Notes: generated by a model from the sequence alone, not told the origin. Numbered from the stretch's first letter, positions 34,638 to 44,666 are shown. The stretch is 64,000 nucleotides of DNA from Candidatus Binatia bacterium (GCA_023150935.1 JAKLJW010000021.1:1-64000), one strand, 5' to 3'. Numbers and translations: made by a program.

Positions 34638-35303
34638 CTAATCCCGCGCCCTCCGATAACCCTGCCGCACCGCCTCCGCCTCACTCTCGAAGTACACGCG
34701 GTTGCGCTCGCTGACGCTCCCGTACGTGCGCTGGCCCGGCAGGTGGTATACGCGGGAGCGGCGATTGCCCATGATCCGCCCCTCGATCGGCGACCCCGCG
34801 CGAGCCGCGGCCGCCCACATGCCCCGTCCCGCCGCACGCGCCTCGGCTTCGAGCCGCCGAAACTCGTCTCGATACGCGAACCGGAACCGCGTGTAAGCCC
34901 GCGCATAGCCCTGACGCACCAGCTCGCGATTGAAGAACGTACCGTCTTCGAGGAAGACGTAGGCCAGCAACCGCCCGTACGCGTCGATCCGGTCTTCCGG
35001 CCGCACCTCCAGACGCACCCGGCGCCCGGTTAGTGCTCGCCGCGTAAACTCGGTCGCCTCGCGACCGAACGGTTCTCCCGGCCGCTCGCCATGCGCGACC
35101 TCCGGAGTGTCCACACCAATCAAGCGTACAGTTGTCTGCTGCCACCGGTCGCCGACACGGATTGTGTCGCCATCGATCACGGTCGCGACCGTAGTCCACG
35201 AGTCGCCTCTGGCATCGCCTCCTACTAGAAGGAAGCCCGCAACCACCGCCAGCAGCGCACCGAGGGCCGCCGCCAGCGTACCTCTCACGACCGGTTGTCC
35301 CAC
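34638..35303 (-). CDS. Thermonuclease-like (SNase) exported protein
   Basis: An N-terminal hydrophobic signal or anchor (about residues 7-28) is followed by a staphylococcal-nuclease domain (about 35-165): VIDGDTIRVGDRW, TVRLIGVDTPEVAHGER, and EDRIDAYGRLLAYVFL. The Arg/Glu/Arg catalytic pattern appears present. A 50-residue C-terminal piece with YHLPGQRTYGSV resembles the non-catalytic tail on some SNase proteins. Such enzymes degrade DNA or RNA outside the cytoplasm. Confidence 0.85.
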   Translation of the reverse strand: MGQPVVRGTLAAALGALLAVVAGFLLVGGDARGDSWTTVATVIDGDTIRVGDRWQQTTVRLIGVDTPEVAHGERPGEPFGREATEFTRRALTGRRVRLEVRPEDRIDAYGRLLAYVFLEDGTFFNRELVRQGYARAYTRFRFAYRDEFRRLEAEARAAGRGMWAAAARAGSPIEGRIMGNRRSRVYHLPGQRTYGSVSERNRVYFESEAEAVRQGYRRARD

Positions 35304-35466
35304 CAGCTTTCCTCCCCGCGCACCATCTCCGTACTCGTCGCAACCGTCAAGCCCGCACCGCCGCGGTCAGTGCATACCGTGGCGGCGCCTTCGACAGGCC
35401 CGCGACGGCCACGCTGCCGCCCCCTATTTCCCGGGTAATCCCCGCGGGTGTAGTAGTACGCCTCCC

Positions 35467-36120
35467 ATGCCCGTGCGCGTGCAAATCGCCGGCGTTTCCA
35501 CCGTTGACGAGGCTCGCGTCATCGAAAGCGCGGGCGGGGATGCTATCGGCCTCACCCTCCGTCTACCCACGGGCGTGCACGACGGCCTTACCGAGGCACG
35601 GGCGCGCAGTATCGTTGCCGCGCTGCCGCCGTGCATCACCACCGTTGCAATTACCTACGTGCGTACCGCCCGCGAGGCCATCGACCTCTGCCGCCCGCTT
35701 GGTGTCGGCGCGCTGCAGTTACACGGGGAGTTCCCCATCGGCGATCTGCTTATGGTGCGCGCGGCCCTGCCCCACCTGAAGATCATTCGCGCCGTCCATG
35801 TTACGGGGCCCGAGGTCATCGCCGCCGCCCGCCGGTTGGAGCAACGCGTCGATGCCCTCATCCTCGACACCTACGACCCGGACACCGGCCGTCACGGTGC
35901 CACCGGCAAGACCCACGACTGGTCGATCAGCCGCGCCATTGTCGACGCCGTTCGCGTACCGGTTATGCTTGCCGGCGGCCTCAACCCGGCCAACGTCGCC
36001 GCCGCGATCCACGCGGTACGTCCGTGGGGCGTCGACGTTCATACCGGCGTGGAACATCCCGACGGCCGCCGCGACTTCACTCGCATCCGCGACTTCATCG
36101 TCCGCGCGAAGATGGCTTGA
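35467..36120 (+). CDS. TrpF-like phosphoribosylanthranilate isomerase family protein lacking the catalytic Cys
   Basis: The 217-residue (beta/alpha)8 barrel follows the TrpF pattern: an N-terminal strand, ALQLHGE, a central LILDTYDPDTGRHGATGKTHDW and a phosphate-binding VMLAGGLNPANVAAAI with GVDVHTGVE at the end. The catalytic Asp of ILDT is kept, but the usual KICG at strand 1 reads QIAG, so the general-base Cys is replaced by Ala. No other trp genes are nearby. It may be a diverged paralogue with another role. The ATG at 35467 is chosen by family length. Confidence 0.75.
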   Translation: MPVRVQIAGVSTVDEARVIESAGGDAIGLTLRLPTGVHDGLTEARARSIVAALPPCITTVAITYVRTAREAIDLCRPLGVGALQLHGEFPIGDLLMVRAALPHLKIIRAVHVTGPEVIAAARRLEQRVDALILDTYDPDTGRHGATGKTHDWSISRAIVDAVRVPVMLAGGLNPANVAAAIHAVRPWGVDVHTGVEHPDGRRDFTRIRDFIVRAKMA

Positions 36121-36152
36121 CCTGACACGCGCGCAGAGGTTTACCACCCGCC

Positions 36153-36710
36153 ATGGCTAGAATTCCCTACGTGAACGCCGACACCGCCCCCGAACCGGTC
36201 CGCGACCTTCTCGCGCGTCTGCCCGTGCCCCTGAACATCTTCAAGATGATGGCGCACGCGCAAACGAACTTCCGGGCGTGGATACGCCTCGGAGCCTCTA
36301 TCCTCGGCGAGCAGAAGCTCGACGCCCGCTTGCGCGAACTGGCTATTCTCCGCGTCGCGCAGCTTTCCCCGGCCCGTTACGAATGGGTGCAACACGTGCC
36401 CATCGCCCTGTCCACAGGAGCCACGCCGGAACAGATCGACGCGCTCGAACGCGGTGACAGTGACGCTCCATGCTTCACCGACGAGGAAAGGCTCGTCCTC
36501 GACTTTACTACCGAGGTCCTGCGCGACGTGCGGGCTTCGGACTCCACGTTCGCCGCCATGGCTCGCCGCTTTTCATCGCAGGAAATCGTCGAGCTGATCC
36601 TCGCCATCGGCTTCTATATGACAGTTGCTCGCGTCATGGAGACGACGGATATCGATCTCGAACCGGGCGCCGGGCTGGCGGTGGTCGAGGCACTCAAGCA
36701 AGAGCTTTAG
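36153..36710 (+). CDS. Carboxymuconolactone decarboxylase (CMD) family protein
   Basis: The 185-residue helical protein has the CMD core ARLRELAILRVAQLSPARYEWVQHVPIAL and a second helical repeat (IVELILAIGFYMTVARVMETT). The peroxidase Cys pair of AhpD is absent; the YEWVQH form is that of the non-AhpD branch, whose members are often annotated only by family. It follows the TrpF-like gene by 32 bases and is convergent with modC. Confidence 0.85.
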   Translation: MARIPYVNADTAPEPVRDLLARLPVPLNIFKMMAHAQTNFRAWIRLGASILGEQKLDARLRELAILRVAQLSPARYEWVQHVPIALSTGATPEQIDALERGDSDAPCFTDEERLVLDFTTEVLRDVRASDSTFAAMARRFSSQEIVELILAIGFYMTVARVMETTDIDLEPGAGLAVVEALKQEL

Positions 36711-36751
36711 CGGCCACTTCCGCCCCCCGGGTGCCCCGCGCGCCGGTCGCC

Positions 36752-37822
36752 TCAACCGACCAGCGCCACGGTCTTGATCTGTATCCACACCGCGCCGCCC
36801 GGCTCGATATCGAGAGCGGCGACGGACCGGCGCGTAATGCGCGCCAGGATGGGCACCTCGCCTACCTGCACGCGGACCAGCATGAGTGCCGGATGAGCGT
36901 CGGTGCCGATCGCGAGGACGCGCGCGGGCAGCGTATTGAGGATGCTCGTGGCGACCACGGGTTCGCGCGCGATGCTGACATCGCGCGCCAGAACACGCAC
37001 GCGCGCGCGCTGTCCGGGCTCGCGGCCGAGATCGCGCACCCACAGCGACCCGCCGGCAAACGCCACCCTGGCGAGGTGCCACTCGGCATCACGCTCTACC
37101 ACCGTGCAGTCCAGCACCACGCCCGCATCGTCCCCGAGGCGAAGCGGCAGATCGAGGCGAGCCAGCGTTTCGGTCAGCGGCCCGTGTGCCACGTCGCGAC
37201 CGTCTTCCATGACCACGACGTAGTCGGCGAGGCGCGCCACTTCGTCCGGTGTGTGCGTCACGTAGACGACCGGGATCGCCAGATCGTCGCGCAAGCGTTC
37301 GAGGTAAGGTAGAACCTCCTGGCGGCGGGCCAGATCGAGGGCCGCCAATGGTTCGTCCATCAACAACAGCCGAGGGCTGGTGGCCAGCGCGCGCGCGATC
37401 GCCACCCGCTGCTGTTCGCCGCCCGAAAGCCGCTCGGGCCTTCTGGCCAGCAGATGTCCTATGCCGAGCAACTCGATGGCATGATCGAGCGACACGCGCC
37501 GGTCACCGGCGGCGATGCGCCGCCGGCCGAAATCCAGATTGGCGGCCACCGAAAGGTGCGGGAAGAGCCGCGCCTCCTGGAATACGTAACCCAGCGCTCG
37601 GAGATGGGTTGGAACCCGGCGCCGGCCGTCCTGCCAGACTTCGCCGTTGACCGCCAGAAATCCGTGATCGGTCCGCTCCAACCCGGCAATGCAGCGCAGG
37701 AGCGTGGTCTTCCCCGAGCCCGAGGCGCCGAAGAGCATGGTAACGCCGTCCCCGGGCAGCTCCAAATCGACGTCCAGCGAGAAGCCGCTGTAGGCGAGAC
37801 GAAAGCGCGCGCGCACGCTCAC
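36752..37822 (-). CDS. modC: Molybdate ABC transporter ATP-binding protein
   Basis: The 356-residue ATPase has Walker [10 protein letters not shown], the signature [19 protein letters not shown], Walker [13 protein letters not shown] and the switch His in [10 protein letters not shown]-terminal MOP/TOBE domain (about 295-356, [15 protein letters not shown]) binds molybdate and is specific for ModC. The GTG at 37822 overlaps the modB stop; longer frames to 38095 lie inside modB. Confidence 0.93.
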   Translation of the reverse strand: MSVRARFRLAYSGFSLDVDLELPGDGVTMLFGASGSGKTTLLRCIAGLERTDHGFLAVNGEVWQDGRRRVPTHLRALGYVFQEARLFPHLSVAANLDFGRRRIAAGDRRVSLDHAIELLGIGHLLARRPERLSGGEQQRVAIARALATSPRLLLMDEPLAALDLARRQEVLPYLERLRDDLAIPVVYVTHTPDEVARLADYVVVMEDGRDVAHGPLTETLARLDLPLRLGDDAGVVLDCTVVERDAEWHLARVAFAGGSLWVRDLGREPGQRARVRVLARDVSIAREPVVATSILNTLPARVLAIGTDAHPALMLVRVQVGEVPILARITRRSVAALDIEPGGAVWIQIKTVALVG

Positions 37823-38490
37823 GGCCGGCGCCCCGGCTTGAAGACCGACAGCATCAGCAAGACCGCGAACGAGAAGGCCAGCAACCCACCCGCAAGCCAG
37901 TGGGCCCGCTCGTATTCGAAAGCCTCGACGTAATTGTACACGCTCATCGACAGCACCCTGGTCTTGCCGGGGATGTTGCCGCCGATCATCAGTACCACGC
38001 CGAACTCGCCCACGGTGTGGGCGAAGCCCAGGATCGCGGCGGTAATCACACCCGGCCGCGCCAGGGGCAGAATCACGGAGAAGAACGTGTCCCACGGCGC
38101 GGCCCGCAACGTCGCCGCCACCTCGATGGGCCGATCGCCCACCGCCTCAAAGGCCTGCTGCAGCGGCTGCACTACGAACGGCATCGTGTAGATGACCGAC
38201 GCCACCACCAGACCCGGGAACGTGAACGGCAGCAGTCCCAACCCCATCTCCTCCGTCATGCGGCCGATCGGCCCGTGCGGTCCCATCAGCACCAACAGGT
38301 AGAAGCCGAGCACCGTCGGTGGCAGCACCAGCGGCAACGTTACCACGGCAGCGATGGGACCTTTGAGTCGACTATGGGTGCGCGCCAACCACCAGGCAAT
38401 CGGTGTGCCGACGACCAGGAGAAGCACGGTGCTAACGGTCGCCAACGCAACCGTGATCCTGATCGCCGCGATATCGTCCGCGCTCAGCAT
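37819..38490 (-). CDS. modB: Molybdate ABC transporter permease
   Basis: The 223-residue inner-membrane permease has about five spans and the EAA loop [25 protein letters not shown] that contacts ModC. Family segments [15 protein letters not shown] and [23 protein letters not shown] are typical of ModB. The ATG at 38490 has GAGGTGG six bases upstream; the 20-residue extension to 38550 is unsupported. modA is 156 bases upstream on the same strand. Confidence 0.93.
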   Translation of the reverse strand: MLSADDIAAIRITVALATVSTVLLLVVGTPIAWWLARTHSRLKGPIAAVVTLPLVLPPTVLGFYLLVLMGPHGPIGRMTEEMGLGLLPFTFPGLVVASVIYTMPFVVQPLQQAFEAVGDRPIEVAATLRAAPWDTFFSVILPLARPGVITAAILGFAHTVGEFGVVLMIGGNIPGKTRVLSMSVYNYVEAFEYERAHWLAGGLLAFSFAVLLMLSVFKPGRRP

Positions 38491-38646
38491 TGCCACCACC
38501 TCACGGTCCCTCTTCCGACCGGCGGCCCGCGCCCGGACCGCCGAACGCAAAGACGGCTCGCGGACCCGCAGCCGCCCCTCCCGTGTTCGCCGCTACCGTT
38601 TCCGCCGCCGGCGCTCCCGCGTCGGTCATTCGTTTACCGCACCGGG

Positions 38647-39387
38647 TCATAACATGTAACCGAAAGACCTGATGACCGTCCGCGCGGCCTCGCCCTGTAA
38701 ATACCCGACGAAGGCGTCCACGGCGCGCTTTCCCCTCCCCTTTACTAGTACCGCCGCGTCCTGACGAATCGGCGGATGGAGATCTGCCGGAACGGTCCAT
38801 GCCGAACCCGCCGTAATGCGGCCATCGGTCTGCACCTGCGACAGCGCCACAAAGCCCAGCTCGCAGTTGCCACTGGCGACGAATTGATACGCCTGGGACA
38901 CGTTCTCGGCGACCACGAATTTAGGCTGCACCACCGCCAACAGACCGAGCGCCCCGAGCGTGCCGACCGCGGACGCACCGTAGGGCGCCAGCCTGGGGTT
39001 GGCGATCGCAAGATGTCGGAAGTTCCCGGCCTTCAACACCGCGCCCCGGTCATCGACGAATCCTGGCTTGGCCGACCACAGGACGAGCACGCCGACGGCG
39101 TAGGTGAAACGGCTCCCGGCGATCGCCAGTCCGTCCGCTTCGAGTCTTTCCGGAGTGGCGGCGTCGGCGGCCAGCAGCACGTCGAACGGCGCCCCGTTGC
39201 GGATCTGCGCATAGAACTGCCCCGTCGACCCGAACGACGCCACGATCTTGTGCCCGGTTTCCCTCTCGAAACCGGCCGCGAGGCGCCGCATCGGCGCCGC
39301 GAAGTTGGAGGCGACGGCCACCGACACATCGTCGGCCCACGCTGCCGACGCACAGATCAACGCGACGATAACCGTAATCCGATGCAT
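38647..39387 (-). CDS. modA: Molybdate-binding periplasmic protein
   Basis: The 246-residue protein has a signal peptide (ITVIVALICASAAWA) and the type II binding-protein pattern VSVAVASNFAAPMRRLAAGFE, FGSTGQFYAQIRNGAPFDVLLAAD, and a C-terminal IRQDAAVLVKG. It delivers molybdate to ModBC. The ATG at 39387 gives a normal signal peptide; the frame to 39432 lacks one. The ribosome site is weak. Confidence 0.92.
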   Translation of the reverse strand: MHRITVIVALICASAAWADDVSVAVASNFAAPMRRLAAGFERETGHKIVASFGSTGQFYAQIRNGAPFDVLLAADAATPERLEADGLAIAGSRFTYAVGVLVLWSAKPGFVDDRGAVLKAGNFRHLAIANPRLAPYGASAVGTLGALGLLAVVQPKFVVAENVSQAYQFVASGNCELGFVALSQVQTDGRITAGSAWTVPADLHPPIRQDAAVLVKGRGKRAVDAFVGYLQGEAARTVIRSFGYML

Positions 39388-39441
39388 CCCGAGATGCTCA
39401 CCCCACACTTGTGCACGCGGCGCCGGTCCCACTCCATGTCT

Positions 39442-39606
39442 TCATGCCATTTGCACGGTCGGGGTCACCGTCGGCGGCGGCGACGGTGTCGGCGTGGTCC
39501 CGAATCCCGTGATGCGGTTCTCTCCACAGCCACTCCATATCGCCGCCCCAATAGCCAACACGAGGGCAACGACGCCTGCTCGTAGCCTCGTGCGTCGTCC
39601 GCTCAC
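39442..39606 (-). CDS. Small putative lipoprotein with Pro/Thr-rich tail
   Basis: A GTG at 39606 overlaps the stop of the LLM oxidoreductase gene (GTGA) and opens a 54-residue frame. It has a basic start, a hydrophobic helix (AGVVALVLAIGAAIW), a Cys in SGCGEN that may be lipidated, and a tail of Pro and Thr (TTPTPSPPP). The lipobox is imperfect. modA follows 54 bases after its stop. Function unknown. Confidence 0.5.
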   Translation of the reverse strand: MSGRRTRLRAGVVALVLAIGAAIWSGCGENRITGFGTTPTPSPPPTVTPTVQMA

Positions 39607-40448
39607 CCCAGCGACCCCACGAACGCCGCGTGCCGGTCGAGGACACGCAACACGGTGTCCCGGTCCGCCGCCGGCAACCCGAGCGTTACCCGGTCCACCC
39701 CGGCCTTGCGGTAGCACTCGATCGCGTCGGCGTCCGCGGCCGCTCCGAAAATGGTGCACTGCAGCGTGCGCGGATCGCGCCCTCGTTTCTCGGCCCGCGC
39801 CCGCACATCGTCGATACCCGCCACGACCGCCTCGGCATTGAGCCCGAGCGGCAGCCAGCCGTCGCAGTAATCGGCAACTCGTTGTCGTACCTGGGCCGAA
39901 TGGCCCCCGAGCAGAATCGGTGGGTGCGGTTTCTGCGCCGGCTTGGGCCATGACCAGATCTTATCGAAGTCGACAAACCGCCCGTGGTATTCGGCTTCGT
40001 CGCGCGCCCATATTTCCTTCATTGCCAGCACCCGCTCCCGCAACAGCTCCCAGCGGGTCTTGAAAGCCGTACCGTGATTGGCCATCTCCTCGGCGTTCCA
40101 CCCGCCGCCGATCCCGAATATCAACCGCCCGTTCGACAGCGCATCGAGCGTCGCCACCTCTTTTGCGGTGATGATCGGGTCGCGTTGGATGAGCAAACAG
40201 ATGCCGCTCGCCACCTTGAGCTTCGTGGTCACCGCGGCCGCCATCGTCAGCGCCACGAACAGGTCGTGGGTGTGCCAGTAGTCCTCCGGCAGCGGTCCGC
40301 CGCCAGGCCACGGCGACACACGGCTCGCCGGTATATGCGTGTGTTCGGGGAACCACAGCGACTCGAAGCCACGCTCCTCGGCCGCCCGCGCCAGGTCATC
40401 GGGGCGTATGGAGTAATCCGTAGCGAACATCATCAGGCCGAACTGCAT
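39603..40448 (-). CDS. LLM-class (F420-dependent type) oxidoreductase
   Basis: The 281-residue TIM barrel of the luciferase-like family has MQFGLMMFATDYSIRPDDLA at the start, GFESLWFPEHTHIP, RLIFGIGGGWNAEEMANHG and PILLGGHSA. These features match the branch annotated as F420-dependent oxidoreductases. The real cofactor (F420 or FMN) cannot be told from sequence. The ATG at 40448 has GGAGGAG six bases upstream; the 11-residue extension to 40481 is not needed. Confidence 0.87.
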   Translation of the reverse strand: MQFGLMMFATDYSIRPDDLARAAEERGFESLWFPEHTHIPASRVSPWPGGGPLPEDYWHTHDLFVALTMAAAVTTKLKVASGICLLIQRDPIITAKEVATLDALSNGRLIFGIGGGWNAEEMANHGTAFKTRWELLRERVLAMKEIWARDEAEYHGRFVDFDKIWSWPKPAQKPHPPILLGGHSAQVRQRVADYCDGWLPLGLNAEAVVAGIDDVRARAEKRGRDPRTLQCTIFGAAADADAIECYRKAGVDRVTLGLPAADRDTVLRVLDRHAAFVGSLG

Positions 40449-40578
40449 GCCGCGCTCCTCCTGTGAGGAGCACCTTGGCAAAGCGCACGGGCGAACGCCA
40501 GTCAGGTTAGCCCCGATCGGGACGGCGTGGTAAGAAACGGCACCGGCGCCACGCGAGGGCGGCCGTCAAGGAGACGAG

Positions 40579-41646
40579 ATGAGGCATACAGGGTTGTCGT
40601 GGCTAACCGCTCCGGCGCTGTCGGCGGTCGCGATCGGGGTCCTTGCGCTACCAGCTGCCGCCGCCGCGGCGACAACGCTTTCGATATCGCACAACAGCGC
40701 CCCGGCAGGCGCCTCGGTCGACATGTGTGTCACGCTCACCGGCGGCGAGCGGCGAATCGCGGGCATCCAGGGAAACATCCTGCTGGATGCACGCTGCGCC
40801 AACGTCATTCGCGGCTCCGGAGACAGCGCCGAGTGTACCGTGGGACCCGCTGCCGCCCAGAGTGGCAAACAGCTCACCACCGTCATCGGTGGACCGATGT
40901 GCGGCAACAGCCCCAACTGCGTGCGCACCCTGCTACTCGCCTTCGACAATACGGATCCGATCGAGGATGGGACCCTGTTCTGCTGCGCCTTCACCATCCC
41001 GACCTCGGCGCCCGAAGGCGACTGCGTCTTCCAATTCTCGAAGGTGCGCGGCGGTACCGGTGCCGGCCAGCCCATTTTCGACATCGACACCCGCCCCGGC
41101 ATCCTCTCCGTCAGCGGCGGTTCCCGCGGATCCTCCCGTCCGGGTAGCGCGGTTGACGGCGGCCTCACCGGCGCACCGCCGGTGGCCGCGGGGGGCGCCG
41201 AGCCCGCACCGCCGGGCGCACCGGCTGCGGGTCAATCCGCGCCGGCCGCGCCGGGATCCGCTCCGGCCGCCCCCGTCGGTCAAAGAGCCATCCCGCCCAC
41301 GCTCGCCGCACCGGTGCCCGAGCACGGCGACCCCGGGCCGACGCCGGCCCCGGTCGCGCCCGAAACCGGAGCTCTGCCGGTTGGCGCAACGCCCGGCGCA
41401 GCGCCAACCTTGAGTGGGCCGGCGGCACCCGCCTTGCCCCCACGCACAGCGCCGGCCGCCGGCACCGAGACTCCCGCCGCGGCCGCAACCGCCGGCACCA
41501 AACCCACGGCGGCGAGCACCGTGGCCGCCGCCGCGGTCGCAACCCCGACCAAACCCGCACCGACCCGCACGCCGACGGTATCGCTGCCGACGACCACACC
41601 CACAACCCCGGGCGGCTGGTTCAGCGGGTGTCACGTGCGGCGCTGA
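40579..41646 (+). CDS. Exported cohesin-like protein with long Pro/Ala/Thr-rich tail
   Basis: AAGGAGA precedes the ATG. A signal peptide (cleavage near residue 30 after LPAAAAAA) is followed by a beta domain of about 160 residues that resembles a cohesin (TTLSISHNSAPAGASVDMCVTL, IAGIQGNILLD, DGTLFCCAFTIPTSAPEGDC) with several Cys. The last 170 residues are a Pro/Ala/Thr/Gly-rich linker ending in GGWFSGCHVRR. It recalls the cohesin-like parts of the protease at 131-6775. A structural or adhesion role is likely. Confidence 0.75.
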   Translation: MRHTGLSWLTAPALSAVAIGVLALPAAAAAATTLSISHNSAPAGASVDMCVTLTGGERRIAGIQGNILLDARCANVIRGSGDSAECTVGPAAAQSGKQLTTVIGGPMCGNSPNCVRTLLLAFDNTDPIEDGTLFCCAFTIPTSAPEGDCVFQFSKVRGGTGAGQPIFDIDTRPGILSVSGGSRGSSRPGSAVDGGLTGAPPVAAGGAEPAPPGAPAAGQSAPAAPGSAPAAPVGQRAIPPTLAAPVPEHGDPGPTPAPVAPETGALPVGATPGAAPTLSGPAAPALPPRTAPAAGTETPAAAATAGTKPTAASTVAAAAVATPTKPAPTRTPTVSLPTTTPTTPGGWFSGCHVRR

Positions 41647-41662
41647 CCGCGTCGCCCTTCGT

Positions 41663-42085
41663 TTACTGGAGGTAACGCGGTGGCTGGGCGCGCGGATGCA
41701 GAGGCTTGCGGCTCGCAAAGCCGCCCTCGACGGTGTGGTAGTGCGAGATCTCCTTCTCGCCATACTGCCAACACAGGAGCACCACCTCGCCGTCGATCTC
41801 GGCCGGGAAATCGACCAGACCGAGTTCCAGTCCCTTGAACTTACCGCCACAGTCCTCGATCTCGCCGAGCAGAGCTTCCACCTCCGCGATCACCGGCTGC
41901 AGGTCCGGCCGCAACTCGACGATCTCGGCCATGGTCAGATCGTCCGCCGGTGCGCCGGTCACCCGCGCCAGCTCCGCCACTCCCTCGCGCAGCACGTGAG
42001 TGCCGCGTTGCAGACGTTCCATGATGAGCTCCAGTTTTGGAATCAACGCGTTCGCTTGCCGCACGCTGAAGAGCCGGTCACTCAC
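41663..42085 (-). CDS. DUF2203 family protein
   Basis: The 140-residue protein begins with FSVRQANALIPKLELIMERL and ends with GEVVLLCWQYGEKEISHYHTVEGGFASR, the two conserved ends of DUF2203. A helical middle part links them. The function of the family is unknown. It is convergent with the gene at 40579 and divergent from lon. Confidence 0.85.
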   Translation of the reverse strand: MSDRLFSVRQANALIPKLELIMERLQRGTHVLREGVAELARVTGAPADDLTMAEIVELRPDLQPVIAEVEALLGEIEDCGGKFKGLELGLVDFPAEIDGEVVLLCWQYGEKEISHYHTVEGGFASRKPLHPRAQPPRYLQ

Positions 42086-42212
42086 GCCAGACCTCCCGCC
42101 GATTACGGGTTGCGTTATCGAGCGCCCCGGTTCTTGTCAAACTCCACGCACGTATCGGCGAGACCGACGCACGTACCTTGTCGCTCCCACCCACCTGTAT
42201 TAGATTCCGCGC

Positions 42213-44666
42213 ATGTCTGAGCCTCTCGATTCGAATGTGGGCGGCGACGAGCCCGACGAACAGGACGAGCCCAAGAAGCATCGCTTTCTCGGCTTCGAGG
42301 AAGACCTGAGCGACGTCACCGTTCCGGAGGAGCTGCCGATCCTGCCGCTTCGTGGCGTGGTGGTGTTTCCGTCGGCGATCGTGCCGCTGCTCATCTCCCG
42401 GGGCAGCTCCCTCAAGGTCGTCGAGGAAGCCCTCGCCGGCGATCGCATGCTCGGACTGATCGCGCAGAAGAACCCGGAGGAAGAAGAGCCCACACCGCAG
42501 GCCCTGTATCACCGCGGGGCCGCCGGCCGCATCCTGAAGATGCTCAAGTACCCCGACGGGAGCGTTCGCATCCTCGTCCAGGGACTGCGGCGCATCGAAA
42601 CGACAGAGTACACGCAGACTACGCCGCGGCACCGAGCCCGCGTGCGCCACCTTGCCGACGTCCTCAACGGCTCCAAGGACCTCGACGCCATGCAGGCGCA
42701 CATGGTGAACCAGTTCGCCAAGTTCGTGTCGATGATCCCTTACCTGCCGGACGAACTGCAGGTGGTGGTCATGAACATCCGCGACCCCGGCAAGGTGACG
42801 GATCTCGTCGCGTCGAACCTCAACATCTCGCTCGAGGAGAAGCAGGAGCTGCTGAGCACTCTCGACGTGCGCCTGCGTCTCGAGAAGCTGTCGCTCATCC
42901 TCAACCGCGAAATCGAGTTGCTCGAACTCGGGCACAAGATCCAGTCGCAGGTTCAGTCGGAACTCACCAAGAACCAGAAGGAGTTCTACCTGCGCCAGCA
43001 GATGCGCGCCATCCAGAAGGAACTCGGCGAGGGCGACCCGCGCGGTGCCGAGCTCGAAGAGCTGCGGCAAAAGCTGGATGAGGCGAAACTTCCACAGGAG
43101 GCGCGTAAGGCGGCCGAAACCGAGCTCGATCGCCTGCGCATCATCCCGCCCGAGTCGGCGGAGCACACCGTCGTCCGCACCTACCTCGAATGGCTGGTTA
43201 CGCTGCCGTGGGCAGTCTCGACCGAGGACAACCTCGACATCCCGCACGCCCGCGGGATCCTCGACGAAGACCACTACGATCTCGAGAAGATCAAGGATCG
43301 CATCCTCGAATTCCTCGCGGTCCGCCAGCTCAAGCGCGACTCGCGCGGTCCGATCCTCTGCTTTGTCGGTCCACCGGGAACCGGGAAGACCTCGCTCGGC
43401 CGCTCCATCGCTCGCGCCCTCGGCCGCAAGTTCGTCCGCATGTCCCTCGGCGGCGTCCGCGACGAAGCCGAGATCCGCGGCCATCGGCGAACGTACATCG
43501 GCTCTCTCCCCGGTCGCATCATCCAGAACCTGAGACAGGCCGGCTCGAACAATCCGCTCTTCATACTCGACGAAATCGACAAGCTCGGCGCGGATTTCCG
43601 CGGCGACCCCGCCTCGGCGCTGCTCGAAGTGCTCGATCCGGAACAGAACAGTACGTTTGTCGATCACTATCTCGACGTACCGTTCGATCTTTCGAAGGTG
43701 ATGTTCGTCACCACAGCCAATCTGCTCGATCCTATTCCGCCGCCGCTGCGCGACCGCATGGAGGTTATCGAGCTGGCCGGATACACCGAGGAAGAAAAGC
43801 TCGAGATCGCCCGCCGCCACCTCATCCCCAAGCAAATGCACGAGAACGGGCTCGCGGCGGGCCAGATCTCCTTTCCAGACGATGGACTCGTACATCTGAT
43901 CCGCCACTACACTCGCGAGGCCGGCCTCCGTAACATCGAACGCGAGATCGGCAGCCTCTGCCGCAAGGTCGCCCGTCGCGTGACCGAAGGGAAGACGGAA
44001 CCCGCAATCATGACCCCCGAGCAAATCCACGAGTTGCTCGGACCGGAGCGCTTCTTCTCGGAAATCGCCGAGCGGCTGCAGGATCCCGGTGTCGCGATCG
44101 GTCTGGCATGGACGCCGATGGGCGGCGACATCATGTTCATCGAGTCCACCAAGATGGGCGGCAAGAAGGGACTGACCCTCACCGGCCATCTGGGCGAAGT
44201 CATGAAGGAGTCGGCGCAGGCGGCGCTGAGTTTCATCCGCGCCCGGGCGGAGCGCCTGGGCATCGCACCCGACTTTTTCGAAAACCTCGACATCCACATA
44301 CACGTACCGGCGGGCGCCGTACCGAAAGACGGCCCGTCGGCGGGAGTGACGGTGGCGACTTCTCTGGTTTCCCTGCTCACCGGACGGTTCGTACGCCACG
44401 ACCTGGCCATGACCGGCGAGATCACTTTGCGCGGCAAGGTGCTGGCCGTCGGCGGTATCAAGGAGAAGGTCCTCGGCGCGCATCGCGCCGGGGTCCGCTG
44501 CGTGATCCTGCCGAAGCGCAACGAAAAAGACCTCGAGGACGTTCCCAACACGGTCCGCGATCAGATGCAGTTCCTGTTCGTCGATACGATCGAAGAGGTG
44601 CTCAAACACGCCCTCGAACCGCAGGCCGGCGGCAGCGAATCCCGGAGCGCCGTCGCGGCATCCTGA
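42213..44666 (+). CDS. lon: ATP-dependent Lon protease
   Basis: Lon degrades misfolded and regulatory proteins in the cytoplasm. The 817-residue protein has the N-terminal LAN domain (LPILPLRGVVVFPSAIVPL), a long coiled-coil part, the AAA+ module with Walker A GPPGTGKTS and arginine-finger region, and the protease domain with Ser709 (KDGPSAGVT) and Lys752 (GGIKEKVLGAHR). An acidic N-terminal extension of about 35 residues precedes the LAN domain. Confidence 0.96.
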   Translation: MSEPLDSNVGGDEPDEQDEPKKHRFLGFEEDLSDVTVPEELPILPLRGVVVFPSAIVPLLISRGSSLKVVEEALAGDRMLGLIAQKNPEEEEPTPQALYHRGAAGRILKMLKYPDGSVRILVQGLRRIETTEYTQTTPRHRARVRHLADVLNGSKDLDAMQAHMVNQFAKFVSMIPYLPDELQVVVMNIRDPGKVTDLVASNLNISLEEKQELLSTLDVRLRLEKLSLILNREIELLELGHKIQSQVQSELTKNQKEFYLRQQMRAIQKELGEGDPRGAELEELRQKLDEAKLPQEARKAAETELDRLRIIPPESAEHTVVRTYLEWLVTLPWAVSTEDNLDIPHARGILDEDHYDLEKIKDRILEFLAVRQLKRDSRGPILCFVGPPGTGKTSLGRSIARALGRKFVRMSLGGVRDEAEIRGHRRTYIGSLPGRIIQNLRQAGSNNPLFILDEIDKLGADFRGDPASALLEVLDPEQNSTFVDHYLDVPFDLSKVMFVTTANLLDPIPPPLRDRMEVIELAGYTEEEKLEIARRHLIPKQMHENGLAAGQISFPDDGLVHLIRHYTREAGLRNIEREIGSLCRKVARRVTEGKTEPAIMTPEQIHELLGPERFFSEIAERLQDPGVAIGLAWTPMGGDIMFIESTKMGGKKGLTLTGHLGEVMKESAQAALSFIRARAERLGIAPDFFENLDIHIHVPAGAVPKDGPSAGVTVATSLVSLLTGRFVRHDLAMTGEITLRGKVLAVGGIKEKVLGAHRAGVRCVILPKRNEKDLEDVPNTVRDQMQFLFVDTIEEVLKHALEPQAGGSESRSAVAAS

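Noticed and set aside
36470-37312. 280-residue plus-strand frame
   Set aside because: It is antisense to modC and has no protein-like pattern.
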